Part shown: positions 14,930 to 22,792 of the stretch, in pieces | How the letters are laid out: every line of letters begins with the position of its first letter | Numbering within the stretch: the stretch's first letter is position 1 | Assembly: GCA_014728125.1 (NCBI GenBank) | Contig: WJMD01000057.1 | Location: forward strand, 1 to 55,815 | Direction of reading: 5' to 3' | Source of the DNA: Candidatus Effluviviaceae Genus V sp. | GTDB taxonomy: Bacteria > Joyebacterota > Joyebacteria > Joyebacterales > Joyebacteraceae | Length of the DNA: 55,815 bases | Notes under the pieces: model-generated | Told to the model about the DNA's origin: nothing | Seen by the model: the letters and a program-made list of their open reading frames with translations, nothing else | Databases searched by the model: none | Translations under genes and position numbers: made by a program

Positions 14930-15175
14930 ATGAGTCTGTCTACACGTCTGACGTCGGTCGCTGTCGGCCTCGGCATTCTGACGATCATCCTGGCGGTCCT
15001 GGGCTTCCTGGCGCTGCTTGATGTCCTTCAGGCAGTCGAGCAGAGCCTCGCCCTCGAACGGGCCGTCCTGTGGCTCGTTCTGATCGCCATCATACCAGTC
15101 CAGATCACGATGATCTGGACCGTGGTGCGGCTCAGGGCGAGCGTCGAGAGAGCCGGGGGCGCCGATCGCTCCTAG
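14930..15175 (+). CDS. Small two-helix membrane protein
   Basis: An 81-residue protein with two transmembrane segments at about residues 9-32 (VAVGLGILTIILAVLGFLALL) and 45-65 (VLWLVLIAIIPVQITMIWTVV). GGAGG precedes the ATG by 4 bases. No motif points to a function. The next gene has its own Shine-Dalgarno sequence and is unrelated in type. Confidence 0.65.
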   Translation: MSLSTRLTSVAVGLGILTIILAVLGFLALLDVLQAVEQSLALERAVLWLVLIAIIPVQITMIWTVVRLRASVERAGGADRS

Positions 15176-15304
15176 GTGCGCGCTCGGAGTGACGCGTGTG
15201 ACACGGGGTTTCGCGCCGTCTTCGGTTGCGTCCGACGCGCCATGGAGGCCGGCTTCTCAAAGGGTGTTTTCCAACGGCTCCCACGTAGAGCGATGGGAGG
15301 CACC

Positions 15305-15949
15305 ATGCGGTACACGATCGCGCTGTGTCTGGTGTGTGCTCTGGCTGCTTCGTCTCCGACGAGCGCCCAGGGCACCGAAGTGGAACTCGCCTGGGATGGC
15401 GGGGGAGAGATCTCTCCCATGTTCCCCCAACCGTCTGAGGGGCGGAAGGTGGCGGTGCTGTTTCAGGCCCCGGAGGGGTTCCCCTGGCTTGGGGCGATCA
15501 GGTGTTTCATCTGCAACGACAACTGGACGGACCCCGACCATCCGGAGATGACGACAACCGACCCATTCATCGCGACGGTGTGGGCTCCGGTACAGATCGA
15601 TGACGACATCTTCCCGGCTCATCCTCCCGTGGTCGAGTTCCACTCGGGGGCGCACTACTGGGAGGACTCGTGGGTCCGTTTCGATCTCCCGCAGGCGATC
15701 GACCTTCGCGATCCGACCATATTCCCCGAGCGTACGTTCTTCGTCGGGATGCAGTGGCTGAGCATCTACAACCCGGTTCTCGGCTACGACGCCGAGGTGA
15801 TCCCGGGCGGCCGCACCTGCAACACGTTCTCGATGGACTGGCAGTGCGGAACGGAGTCGGCCGCGATGATCCGCGCGGTTGTCTCGGACGAGGACGGAAC
15901 CTCGGTCGAGATCGACTCCTGGGGGAGGATCAAGGCCGTCTACGAGTGA
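15305..15949 (+). CDS. Secreted protein with C-terminal SWGRIKAVYE tail
   Basis: A 214-residue protein with a clear signal peptide (residues 1-22, ALAASSPTSAQG). The mature part is beta-rich and Trp/aromatic-rich, with a Cys pair (RCFICND) and another (RTCNTF...WQCGTE). Its central part (WVRFDLPQAIDLRDPTIFPERTFFVGMQW) resembles a jelly-roll strand pattern. The very end is SWGRIKAVYE, closely like the ends of the beta-helix proteins at 10625-11755 and 23726-24784, suggesting the same export or anchoring route. GGGAGG precedes the ATG. Confidence 0.7.
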   Translation: MRYTIALCLVCALAASSPTSAQGTEVELAWDGGGEISPMFPQPSEGRKVAVLFQAPEGFPWLGAIRCFICNDNWTDPDHPEMTTTDPFIATVWAPVQIDDDIFPAHPPVVEFHSGAHYWEDSWVRFDLPQAIDLRDPTIFPERTFFVGMQWLSIYNPVLGYDAEVIPGGRTCNTFSMDWQCGTESAAMIRAVVSDEDGTSVEIDSWGRIKAVYE

Positions 15950-16016
15950 TGTTGCCGGGCCTTCCGATGGGCGCCGCTTGGGCCACGCGATACCCTGCGG
16001 CATGTGAGGGGCGAGC

Positions 16017-16439
16017 GTGAAGCGGTTTCGAATAGACGAGCTGCGACCGAACAACTGGTACGTCAACCGCGCGAAGCTGGACCGCGTGCGGTCAGCCTGG
16101 GCGAACGGAGAGGAAGCGTCGCTGCCTCCGGTGCTCGTGACGCACATCGACGGTGAGCTGAGTCTGATCGACGGCCACGCCCGAACGCTGGGCGCCTTCG
16201 AGGCGGGCGCGATCGAGATCCCTGGCGAGTATCAGCCACTCGAGGAGATCGAGGGCTCGCGCGCACTCTATGAGCACATCCACCGGCGCGGCCCCGAGGT
16301 CGGCGTTCGCAGCGTGGAGGACCTCGTGGCCCGAGTCGTCTCACCGGAGGACCACGAGCGACTCTGGATCGGGTACTGCGAGGCCTGGCTGCGCGAGAAC
16401 CAGCGGGACCACGAGGATTCTGAGGAGCGGTCCGGCTGA
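16017..16439 (+). CDS. ParB/Srx-like-fold small protein
   Basis: A 140-residue cytoplasmic protein. The N-terminal 70 residues fit a ParB-N/sulfiredoxin-like fold: a strand with RIDELRPNNWYVNRAKLDRV, a strand with PPVLVTHIDGELSLIDGHARTLGAFEAG, where the DGHAR corresponds to the nucleotide-binding DGHHR-like motif of that superfamily. The C-terminal half is helical and acidic. ParB itself has GERR/GHRR motifs and a DNA-binding part that are absent here. The substrate is unknown. Start GTG with GAGGGGCGA upstream. Confidence 0.6.
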   Translation: MKRFRIDELRPNNWYVNRAKLDRVRSAWANGEEASLPPVLVTHIDGELSLIDGHARTLGAFEAGAIEIPGEYQPLEEIEGSRALYEHIHRRGPEVGVRSVEDLVARVVSPEDHERLWIGYCEAWLRENQRDHEDSEERSG

Positions 16440-16702
16440 TACCTGCAGCGTCCGCGGAGGCGGCGTTCCCATGCCGGTTCGACGGAAGTCCCACCCGCAC
16501 GTCTGCTCCCGGGGGCGGGCGGAGGGAAGGCATTCCGACAGCACGACACCCCCTTCCGCCGCGCCCGGGGGGTCTCAGATGACATCGGAAACCGAGCGGA
16601 TGTTCGAGCGCCTCTGCGCGCCCCGTGCCCCGCGGGCGTGATCTCCCGCGGAGGGCGCTGCGCGCTCTTTCATGTCGGACTGCCTGTCAAGGGAGGGAGC
16701 GG

Positions 16703-17455
16703 ATGACGAACGAATTGCGCGGTGAGGTCTCACCCCGGCTCCTTGCGAGAAGCGCCGGTGTGCTCTATCTCGTCATCATCGTCTTCGGCCTCTTCGGTGA
16801 GCTCTCCGTTCGCTCGGGCCTCGTTGTCCCCGGGGACGTCGCCGCCACGGCGACGAACATCGTCGCTTCCGGCGGGCTCTTCCGCCTGGGCTTTCTGACG
16901 GACTCCGTGATGTTCCTGTGCGACGTCGCACTGGCAGTTCTTCTCTACGTCCTTCTGAGGCCCGTCGGCAAGACGGTCGCGCTCGTGGCGATGTGCTTCC
17001 GGTTGACCCAGACGGCAGTCATCGCGCTCAACCTCCTTCACTACCACGCCGCGATGCTCGCGCTGAGCGGGCGGGCGTACACCGCCTCGTTCGGTCCGGA
17101 CCAGCTCAATGCGCTGGCGTCCTTTTTCCTGGACCTGCACAGCCACGGCTACGATCTCGGCCTGTTGCTCTTCGGGGTGCACTGTCTGCTGCTGGGCTAC
17201 CTCATATACCGCTCGGGATATCTCCCGAAGGTCCTCGGCGTCCTGCTTGTGGCGGCCGGTTTCACGTATCTCATCGGAAGTTACACCCGTTTCCTGGTGC
17301 CTCAGTACGTTCAGACCGTTGCACCGATCTACGCAGTTGCTATCATTGCTGAGGTCGGCATCTGTCTGTGGCTGCTCATCCGAGGGGTGAACGTCGAACT
17401 CTGGGAGAGCGCGTCTCGCAGGCCGCATGGCCGGGTGGCGTCTTCACCGAGGTAG
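16703..17455 (+). CDS. DUF4386 membrane protein
   Basis: A 250-residue integral membrane protein with about six transmembrane helices. The order (LARSAGVLYLVIIVFGLFGEL, then VMFLCDVALAVLLYVLLRPVGK, LALVAMCFRLTQTAVIALNLL and a final LHSHGYDLGLLLFGVHCLLLGYLIYRSGYLPKVLG) is typical of DUF4386. The family has no known activity. AGGGAGGGAG precedes the ATG. The 263 bases between this gene and the previous one hold only a short unsupported reading frame (16579-16641). Confidence 0.85.
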   Translation: MTNELRGEVSPRLLARSAGVLYLVIIVFGLFGELSVRSGLVVPGDVAATATNIVASGGLFRLGFLTDSVMFLCDVALAVLLYVLLRPVGKTVALVAMCFRLTQTAVIALNLLHYHAAMLALSGRAYTASFGPDQLNALASFFLDLHSHGYDLGLLLFGVHCLLLGYLIYRSGYLPKVLGVLLVAAGFTYLIGSYTRFLVPQYVQTVAPIYAVAIIAEVGICLWLLIRGVNVELWESASRRPHGRVASSPR

Positions 17456-17488
17456 CGTGAACGACACAGGAACTGGAGGCGAGTACCC

Positions 17489-17977
17489 GTGGAGAACACT
17501 CCTGCACCCGAAGTGCGGACCCTTCTCGCGTACGTCAGCGCAGGAGGTGCGGCAGGGGAGTACGCCGGCGTCATCGCCGACGTCCTGACGTCCGAGGGAT
17601 ACGACGTGGAGGTCGTCGACCTGAAGCGAGAGAAGGTCAGGGACCTCGCACCGTACGCGAACGTGGTGGTCGGGACCGGCGTCCGGATGATGATGGTCTA
17701 CCGTCACGCCAAGCGCTTTCTCGCGCGCAGAGACCTCAGGGGGAAGCGGCTGGCGATCTATCTCGCAAGCGGGATGGCGGTCGAGGAACCTGAGCAGGCA
17801 AGGGGGCGGTTCCTCGAAACGCTCATCAAGAGGAACCGGCTCACGCCGGTGACGTACATCGCGCTGCCCGGGAAGATGCCGGGCGGGGAGCGCGGGAGGC
17901 TCATCGACCACACGGACCCCGACGCGGCCAGAGCCTGGGCGGAGGACCTCGCGGGCAGGCTTCGTTCAGCCGACTGA
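17489..17977 (+). CDS. Flavodoxin-domain protein
   Basis: A 162-residue protein. Strand one and the loop TLLAYVSAGGAAGEYAGVIADVL match a flavodoxin-like FMN phosphate loop, though Ser/Thr-x-T is replaced by SAGGAA. It continues with VEVVDLKREKVRDLAPYANVVVGTGVRMMMVYRHAKRFL and the strand KRLAIYLASGMA, as in flavodoxin_5/HemG-type proteins. It probably carries FMN and moves electrons, but HemG activity cannot be inferred. GTG start at 17489 after GGAGGCGAG. Confidence 0.75.
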   Translation: MENTPAPEVRTLLAYVSAGGAAGEYAGVIADVLTSEGYDVEVVDLKREKVRDLAPYANVVVGTGVRMMMVYRHAKRFLARRDLRGKRLAIYLASGMAVEEPEQARGRFLETLIKRNRLTPVTYIALPGKMPGGERGRLIDHTDPDAARAWAEDLAGRLRSAD

Positions 17978-18062
17978 CCACCTGTCCGTTCGTGCGACGT
18001 GTCGTGGGGCATTCGAAGGGAGACCGAAGATCAGGAACAGACTCCTCGGACTGGGGCTGTGG

Positions 18063-18494
18063 GTGTTCGGTTCGCTCGCCGCGGGCTGGGTGGGTTCCCA
18101 GTTCAGGCCCGGAGAGTGGTACGCCGCGCTCGTCAAGCCGGCGTGGACACCGCCGAACGCTGTCTTCGGCCCGGTGTGGACGATTCTCTACGTGCTGATG
18201 GGCGTGGCGGCCTGGCTCGTCTGGCGCCGTGCGGGCTTCTCGGAAGCCAGGGGGCCCCTGTGGCTCTTCATCGCACAGCTTGTGCTCAACGCGCTCTGGT
18301 CCTGCATCTTCTTCGGCGCGCACGAGCTTCTGCCGGCTTTCGTCGAGATCGTCGTGCTGTGGGTTGCGATCGCGGTCACGCTGGTGTGGTTCTGGAGGGT
18401 GGTTCCGGCGGCAGGGCTGCTCCTGGTCCCGTATCTCGCCTGGGTCACGTTCGCCTCCGCCCTGAACTTCCAGTTGTGGCGCCTCAACGGGTGA
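18063..18494 (+). CDS. tspO: TspO/MBR family membrane protein
   Basis: A protein of at least 143 residues with five transmembrane helices and the TspO signatures WYAALVKPAWTPPNAVFGPVWTILYVLMGVAAWLVW and NFQLWRLN. TspO proteins bind porphyrins and other hydrophobic ligands and are linked to stress signalling. The frame extends 15 or more residues upstream (KIRNRLLGLGLWVFGSLAAG), which the first helix needs, but no ATG, GTG or TTG is found there. AAGGGAGA lies just before an ATC codon, so the true start may be non-standard or altered; GTG at 18063 is the first ordinary start. Confidence 0.88.
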   Translation: MFGSLAAGWVGSQFRPGEWYAALVKPAWTPPNAVFGPVWTILYVLMGVAAWLVWRRAGFSEARGPLWLFIAQLVLNALWSCIFFGAHELLPAFVEIVVLWVAIAVTLVWFWRVVPAAGLLLVPYLAWVTFASALNFQLWRLNG

Positions 18495-18572
18495 TCGCTG
18501 TGTGGCCGTTGCTGGGTGGCCTCCGCCTCGCGGGACACGGCGAACGACGGAACACTGCATCCAGAAACCTGA

Positions 18573-19922
18573 ATGGGCGGACAACGCGTGGCGGACGCAG
18601 AGCGGAGCTTCTTCATCAAGGGTGAGCACGTCGGGCTCGCCCGACGGGTGCCGGCGGACGATCGCCTCGTGCATGAGAACTGGCGTGATCCGGAGGTTCA
18701 GCGGGCCTACAACGTGCGTCCGCCGTGGGACGACCTCGATTCCTTCCGTGCCTTCCACGCGTCGCCTGAGCGGAGGCCTTTCCGGTTCGACGCTGCGGTC
18801 GTGGACCTTAGGGACGGCTCCTGCCGCGGCGTCGTGACGCTGGCTCCTCCGGAACGGGAACCTGACATCAGCATCAGTCTCTTCCGCGGGTCCCGGGGCG
18901 GGGGACTCGGCGCCGAGGCGCTCGGACTCGCGCTCGAGTACTCCTTCCGAAAACTCGAACTCGACCACGTCGTCGCGGGCGCCTACGAGCACAACGTTGT
19001 GAGCATCGCGCTTCTCGAGAAGCTCGGGTTCAGGAGAGAGCCCGGCGCAGACCTGACGGAGGACGACGCCTTCGGGCCCGGCAGCGTGCGGCAGTTGGGA
19101 TTCAGACTGGACCGGGTCGATTGGGAGGAGCGGGGCCGCGGCGCCCGCGATCGGCCAGAAGAGGGCGGCGTCTCGGATGCCGGGGGTTCCACGGACAGCG
19201 GCTTCGCGAATGTGTACGAGGACGAGCAGAGAGCCTCGGCGTACGCGGAGCTCGCGTTCCCCGGGACGTACTCCCTTGCGTTCAGGGACCTGCCGGAGCT
19301 CTTCCAACGGCACGTCACGGGAAAGCGTGCTCTGGACTTCGGGTGCGGTACCGGCAGGTCGACGCGGTTCCTCGAGGAGCACGGCTTCGAGGTCGTCGGG
19401 GTCGACATCTCCCCAGCGATGCTCACCCGGGCCCGCGAGCTGGACCCTGAGGGTGACTACCGGCTGGTCGACGAAGAGGGCGAAGGGCTTGAGGGTGGTG
19501 CCTTCGACCTTGTTCTGTCCGCCTTCACATTCGACAACATCCCGACCCTCGGAGAGCGCGGGCGGACCCTGACAGGCCTCGGGAGAATCCTGTCCGGCGA
19601 CGGCTGTCTGGTCTGCATCGTGTCGTCCCCTGAGATCTACGTCAACGAGTGGACGTCGTTCAGCACGAGCAACCACCCGGAGAACAGGAAGGCGCGAAGC
19701 GGCGACGTCGTACGCATCGTCATGCTCGATGTGCCCGACAGGCGTCCGGTCGAGGATGTGGTGTGCTTCGATGAGGACTACCGGCGGCTCTTCCGGCAAG
19801 CCGGTCTGGACGTCGTCGAGATGCGGCGGCCCCTCGCCACGGGCGCCGAGCCGATCGAGTGGAAGTCCGAGTGCTCGGTCGCGCCGTGGACCATCTACGT
19901 TCTGAAGGCCGACGAGCGCTGA
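18573..19922 (+). CDS. Fusion of a GNAT acetyltransferase and a SAM methyltransferase
   Basis: A 449-residue protein. Residues about 12-180 are a RimJ-like GNAT domain: LARRVPADDRLVHENWRDPEVQRAY, DISISLFRGSRGGGLGAEALGLAL, and VVAGAYEHNVVSIALLEKLGFRRE (motif B). A Gly/Asp/Arg-rich linker follows, then a class I methyltransferase at about 215-445 with motif I ALDFGCGTGRSTRFLEEHG, motif II VVGVDISPAMLTRARELD and a CFDEDYRRLFRQAGLDVVE end. I do not know this order as a standard family. The two activities may act on one substrate, for example a metabolite or protein amine. TG-rich DNA around 18560 gives no clear ribosome site. Confidence 0.85.
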   Translation: MGGQRVADAERSFFIKGEHVGLARRVPADDRLVHENWRDPEVQRAYNVRPPWDDLDSFRAFHASPERRPFRFDAAVVDLRDGSCRGVVTLAPPEREPDISISLFRGSRGGGLGAEALGLALEYSFRKLELDHVVAGAYEHNVVSIALLEKLGFRREPGADLTEDDAFGPGSVRQLGFRLDRVDWEERGRGARDRPEEGGVSDAGGSTDSGFANVYEDEQRASAYAELAFPGTYSLAFRDLPELFQRHVTGKRALDFGCGTGRSTRFLEEHGFEVVGVDISPAMLTRARELDPEGDYRLVDEEGEGLEGGAFDLVLSAFTFDNIPTLGERGRTLTGLGRILSGDGCLVCIVSSPEIYVNEWTSFSTSNHPENRKARSGDVVRIVMLDVPDRRPVEDVVCFDEDYRRLFRQAGLDVVEMRRPLATGAEPIEWKSECSVAPWTIYVLKADER

Positions 19923-20036
19923 CCGGGGGGCGTCGACCGCGTTCGGCGGTGGACGAAGCGCGTCGTGCCGGAGTGGGCGCCCCCGGGCCTTTCGCTTGAG
20001 CGGAGCGCCCGAACCGGCGCTGGTTGGAGACGTGCT

Positions 20037-20456
20037 ATGCGAAGACTCTGTGCTCTGCTTCTGGTCGGTCTGACGCTGACCTCCTGCGGGGACGTCCCGC
20101 CGGAGCAGGCCGAGCGACCTGACCCGGCGATGGAGGAATGGGCCGACGCGTGGGATCGCCGTGAGACCGTCCGACAGCCCGAGTGGGCCGGCGGGCGCGA
20201 GGTGCTCCGGTGGCCAGACGGGGCCGGACGGGACCTGCCGCGCGCGTGGGCAGAGGAGCGCGGCCTCAGCGGCCTGACGCGGGCACAGCTCGTCGAGCAG
20301 TTCGGCGCTCCGGACACCACAGTCGTCAACGAGTCGGTCGGGGGCGTGCTCGTGCTCTACGACACGTTCGGTCTCATCGTGTACGAGGGCGTCTGCACCG
20401 GCCTGGTGCCGCGGTCGGCGCCCTTCGAGGAGTATTTCGCGCAGCCCGACCTGTGA
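20037..20456 (+). CDS. Small lipoprotein, unknown function
   Basis: A 139-residue protein with a lipobox signal (LCALLLVGLTLTSCGD; Cys at about residue 17). The mature part is acidic and Trp-rich, then has LSGLTRAQLVEQFGAPDTTVV..GGVLVLYDTFGLIVYEGVCTG, which resembles the BamE/SmpA-type small beta-alpha domain that many outer-membrane assembly lipoproteins carry. That resemblance is weak. The start ATG has GGAGACG upstream. Confidence 0.65.
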   Translation: MRRLCALLLVGLTLTSCGDVPPEQAERPDPAMEEWADAWDRRETVRQPEWAGGREVLRWPDGAGRDLPRAWAEERGLSGLTRAQLVEQFGAPDTTVVNESVGGVLVLYDTFGLIVYEGVCTGLVPRSAPFEEYFAQPDL

Positions 20457-20573
20457 GGGGACAGGGCCGGGGTCGGTTCGATGTGAGGGCTTGTCCGGTC
20501 TCTTCAGGCATGGTAAGCAGGTGCCTCCGGGTGGACAGGAGCGCAGGACCGCGGGGCTCGGAAGGAGTGAAGG

Positions 20574-20792
20574 ATGTCTGACGACAAACGAGCGCTACCG
20601 GTCGTGTTCATCGCTCTCGGTATCAGCTTTCTGGGCGTGGGTGTCGCCATGAGCGCGGCGCTCGCGCAGAGCGGTCTTCCGATGGCGGGCATGGGCATGT
20701 TCGGATTGGGCATCGTCTTCATCGTCCTGGGCGTTGCGAAGAGACGCGAGGCCCGTCGTCAGAACGGCGATGAGGACGAACACTCGAGCTAG
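20574..20792 (+). CDS. Small two-helix membrane protein
   Basis: A 72-residue protein with transmembrane segments at about residues 8-25 and 30-50 (LGISFLGVGVAMSAAL and AGMGMFGLGIVFIVLGV), and a charged C-terminus (KRREARRQNGDEDEHSS). GGAAGGAG precedes the ATG by 9 bases. It overlaps the following gene remnant in a different frame. Unknown role. Confidence 0.65.
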   Translation: MSDDKRALPVVFIALGISFLGVGVAMSAALAQSGLPMAGMGMFGLGIVFIVLGVAKRREARRQNGDEDEHSS

Positions 20793-20988
20793 GGGCGATT
20801 CGTGTGCCGCGAAGGGCACGAGCAGCTGTCGCGAACTCACCGGCCTCCATCTGACGACGAGCGAGGGCATCGAGCAGCTCATGACATCGGGCACGTCGGA
20901 GGATGCCTGCTTCCCGGCAGTTGCCGCAGCCTACAGGATAGCGGTCGAGATACTGAGGGAGCAGGAACTCGGCGAGAGAACCGCGTAG
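20770..20988 (+). pseudogene. Remnant of a C_GCAxxG_C_C-family redox protein
   Basis: The frame encodes SCRELTGLHLTTSEGIEQLMTSGTSE-like sequence followed by CFPAVAAAYRIAVEILREQEL. This corresponds to the C-terminal third of the putative redox-active C_GCAxxG_C_C family, where C-x-E-L-x-G-x-D-L-x-T and a distal Cys are conserved. The N-terminal part with the GCA motif is absent, and the DNA there encodes the previous membrane protein. A deletion that fused the remnant next to that gene explains it. An ATG at 20770 is available but probably fortuitous. Confidence 0.55.
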
Positions 20989-21004
20989 CAGGAGTCCCAG
21001 GGGA

Positions 21005-21502
21005 ATGGGAGGCAGGGTGGACTTCACCTACCGGGCGATGGACCCGAACGGAACAGAGATCTACGGCGAGATCCGCGGGTCCGACAGGGCCGACGCTGAA
21101 CGCAGACTGCGTGCCGAGGGCCTCGATCCCCTTGAGATTACGCCTGCCGATGAACTGGCTCGTCCCGGAGAGAGATCGGCCGGCTTCACGGAGACGACGA
21201 GCGACAGGGGACAGGGGTTCGCCAGCGGCTGCTTGTCGGGCTGGGCGCTCGGTCTCGTCCTCATCGTCCTGGGACTCTTGCTGACCTTCACGTGGATCGG
21301 TGCCGTCATAGGCATCCCTATGATCATCATCGGCATCATCGTGCCGTTCGTCGTGCCCTTCTTCGGACTGCGAGCCGTGCGCGGTCCCTGTCCGTACTGC
21401 GGCTCCGAGGTTCGCTCGGGGCGGACCGACCCGCTGGTGCGGTGCAGGACGTGCGGCCGCGTGATCGTCGTACGTGACGGGAGGTACTACAGGGCGCAGT
21501 GA
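21005..21502 (+). CDS. GspF-N-like domain joined to membrane helices and a zinc ribbon
   Basis: A 165-residue protein in three parts. Residues 5-50 (FTYRAMDPNGTEIYGEIRGSDRADAERRLRAEGLDPLEI) match the short N-terminal motif of type II secretion/pilus F proteins. Residues about 75-120 hold two transmembrane helices. Residues 125-160 form a zinc ribbon (CPYCGSEV...VRCRTCGRVIVV). This is far too short for GspF and has no second F domain. It may be a membrane assembly or sensing factor. An in-frame GTG at 21017 with GGGAGG upstream is an alternative start. Confidence 0.65.
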   Translation: MGGRVDFTYRAMDPNGTEIYGEIRGSDRADAERRLRAEGLDPLEITPADELARPGERSAGFTETTSDRGQGFASGCLSGWALGLVLIVLGLLLTFTWIGAVIGIPMIIIGIIVPFVVPFFGLRAVRGPCPYCGSEVRSGRTDPLVRCRTCGRVIVVRDGRYYRAQ

Positions 21503-21557
21503 CCCTGGTACGCTGCCCGGTGCTCGTGCGCCACAAGGCTCGAACGACGGGAGGACC

Positions 21558-22082
21558 ATGGCCCCTCTGGGCCCTCCGTTCGATGACAGATTCGGCCCGC
21601 ACTGGGTCAACTACGTTCTTCAGAGCGCCTTCGCGGCCGCCAGCATCTTCGTGGTCCTCGCGGCGCTCAGACAGCAGAACCTCGTCGTCGCCGCCTCGCT
21701 CGCCGCGACGGCGTTCACGGTCTTCGCCGTGCCGAGCAGCGTCACGGCATCGATGCGGAACGTCGTCGGAGGCCACGTGATCGGCCTTCTCTTCGGCTCC
21801 GTCTTTGCGCTCATCCAGGTCGACGCGGTCATCGCTCAGGATGCGATGTACGCCCTCGCCGTCGGCGGGGCCATGTTCACGATGGCCGTGACGAACACGG
21901 AGCACCCGCCCGCCGCCGGAACAGCGCTCGGCGTGCTCATGACCGGCTTCTCGTGGCGAATCGTGCTCGGCGTGGTCGTGGGCGTGCTCGTGCTGGCGCT
22001 GCTGCACAGGCTTCTCAGGCCGTTCCTCAGGGACCTCGTGGCCGCCCCGGAGACCGCCGCGCTGCACCGCGCGGATGGGTGA
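21558..22082 (+). CDS. HPP-family integral membrane protein
   Basis: A 174-residue membrane protein with four hydrophobic helices and the family motif EHPPAAGTALG near residues 113-123. Members have been linked to nitrite transport in plastids and cyanobacteria; the substrate here is unknown. The pattern LVVAASLAATAFTVFAVPSSVTASMRNVVGGHVIGLLFG is also characteristic. GGGAGG precedes the ATG. Confidence 0.87.
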   Translation: MAPLGPPFDDRFGPHWVNYVLQSAFAAASIFVVLAALRQQNLVVAASLAATAFTVFAVPSSVTASMRNVVGGHVIGLLFGSVFALIQVDAVIAQDAMYALAVGGAMFTMAVTNTEHPPAAGTALGVLMTGFSWRIVLGVVVGVLVLALLHRLLRPFLRDLVAAPETAALHRADG

Positions 22083-22154
22083 GCCGGGTCGACGACGCGA
22101 CCTACCACCCCAACGTTCAGAAGATCCTGCCGGGTGCGGATTGACGCACAGTCA

Positions 22155-22184
22155 TTGACTGAAGCATCCTCAACGCAGTAAGAT
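22155..22184 (+). promoter_or_regulatory. Sigma-70-like promoter upstream of the RDD gene
   Basis: TTGACT (22155-22160), an 18-base spacer and TAAGAT (22179-22184). It lies in the 242-base gap after the HPP gene and would drive the RDD and alpha/beta-hydrolase pair. Confidence 0.6.
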
Positions 22185-22324
22185 GGAGTTGAGGCTTCCA
22201 TGAGGACAGCGACCCGACAGAGAGAGCTGCGGTCCGGACGCCGTCAGCGGCGCCCGTCGCCGCAGTTTCTGCGTCTTCGCCACGGAGGGGTGCCGGGCTC
22301 CTGCGGTGAGGCACGACGGGAGCA

Positions 22325-22792
22325 ATGGTCATGAGACGCTGCGCCGGTGCATCCGTTCGGCTCGTCGCGGTCCTGGTCGACCTGCTCATCATGACGCTGT
22401 TCTTCTTTCCCATCACCAGGCTCGTCAAGGGCACCTGGCTCATGTCCGCCGCGGACCATCGCTGGGCGGCAGGCTGGTTCGTGACCGATCCGCTGTGCAT
22501 CGCCTTCCTCATCGTGATGTTCGTCTACTTCGTGCTCTTCGAGGCCCTGGCCGGCGCGACTCCCGGGAAGCTCGTCTCCGGCGTCCGCGTCATCGGGCCG
22601 GACGGAGGTCGTCCCGGTCTCGTGCGCTCGCTCGTGCGCAATCTGCTGCGCGTGGTCGACGGCCTTCCTGCGTTCGGGATTCTCGCGGCCGTGCTCATCT
22701 CGACGTCGGAGGAGTGCGCCCGGTTCGGCGACCGGGTGGCCGGAACGCGCGTCGTCCGGACGCGCCCGATCGACGCGGGGGATGCCAGGTGA
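22325..22792 (+). CDS. RDD-family membrane protein
   Basis: A 155-residue protein with the RDD pattern: an Arg in the first helix start (GASVRLVAVLVDLLIM, the R and two Asp that name the family), a second helix (LCIAFLIVMFVYFVLFEALAGATPGKLVSGVRVIG with the GATPGK motif) and a third (RSLVRNLLRVVDGLP). RDD proteins may be transporters or assembly factors; function is mostly unknown. Its stop overlaps the next start by 4 bases (GTGA), so the two are coupled. Confidence 0.82.
   Translation: MVMRRCAGASVRLVAVLVDLLIMTLFFFPITRLVKGTWLMSAADHRWAAGWFVTDPLCIAFLIVMFVYFVLFEALAGATPGKLVSGVRVIGPDGGRPGLVRSLVRNLLRVVDGLPAFGILAAVLISTSEECARFGDRVAGTRVVRTRPIDAGDAR

Noticed and set aside
16579-16641. Short frame with ATG in the gap before the DUF4386 gene
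   Set aside because: Only 20 codons, no clear ribosome site, no family.
17901-19799. Long minus-strand reading frame (632 codons), with similar ones at 29683-31662, 43121-45775 and 11639-13033
   Set aside because: They mirror well-supported + strand genes, are rich in Arg, Pro, His and Glu from GC-rich third positions, and match no domain. They are shadows of the + strand codon bias.
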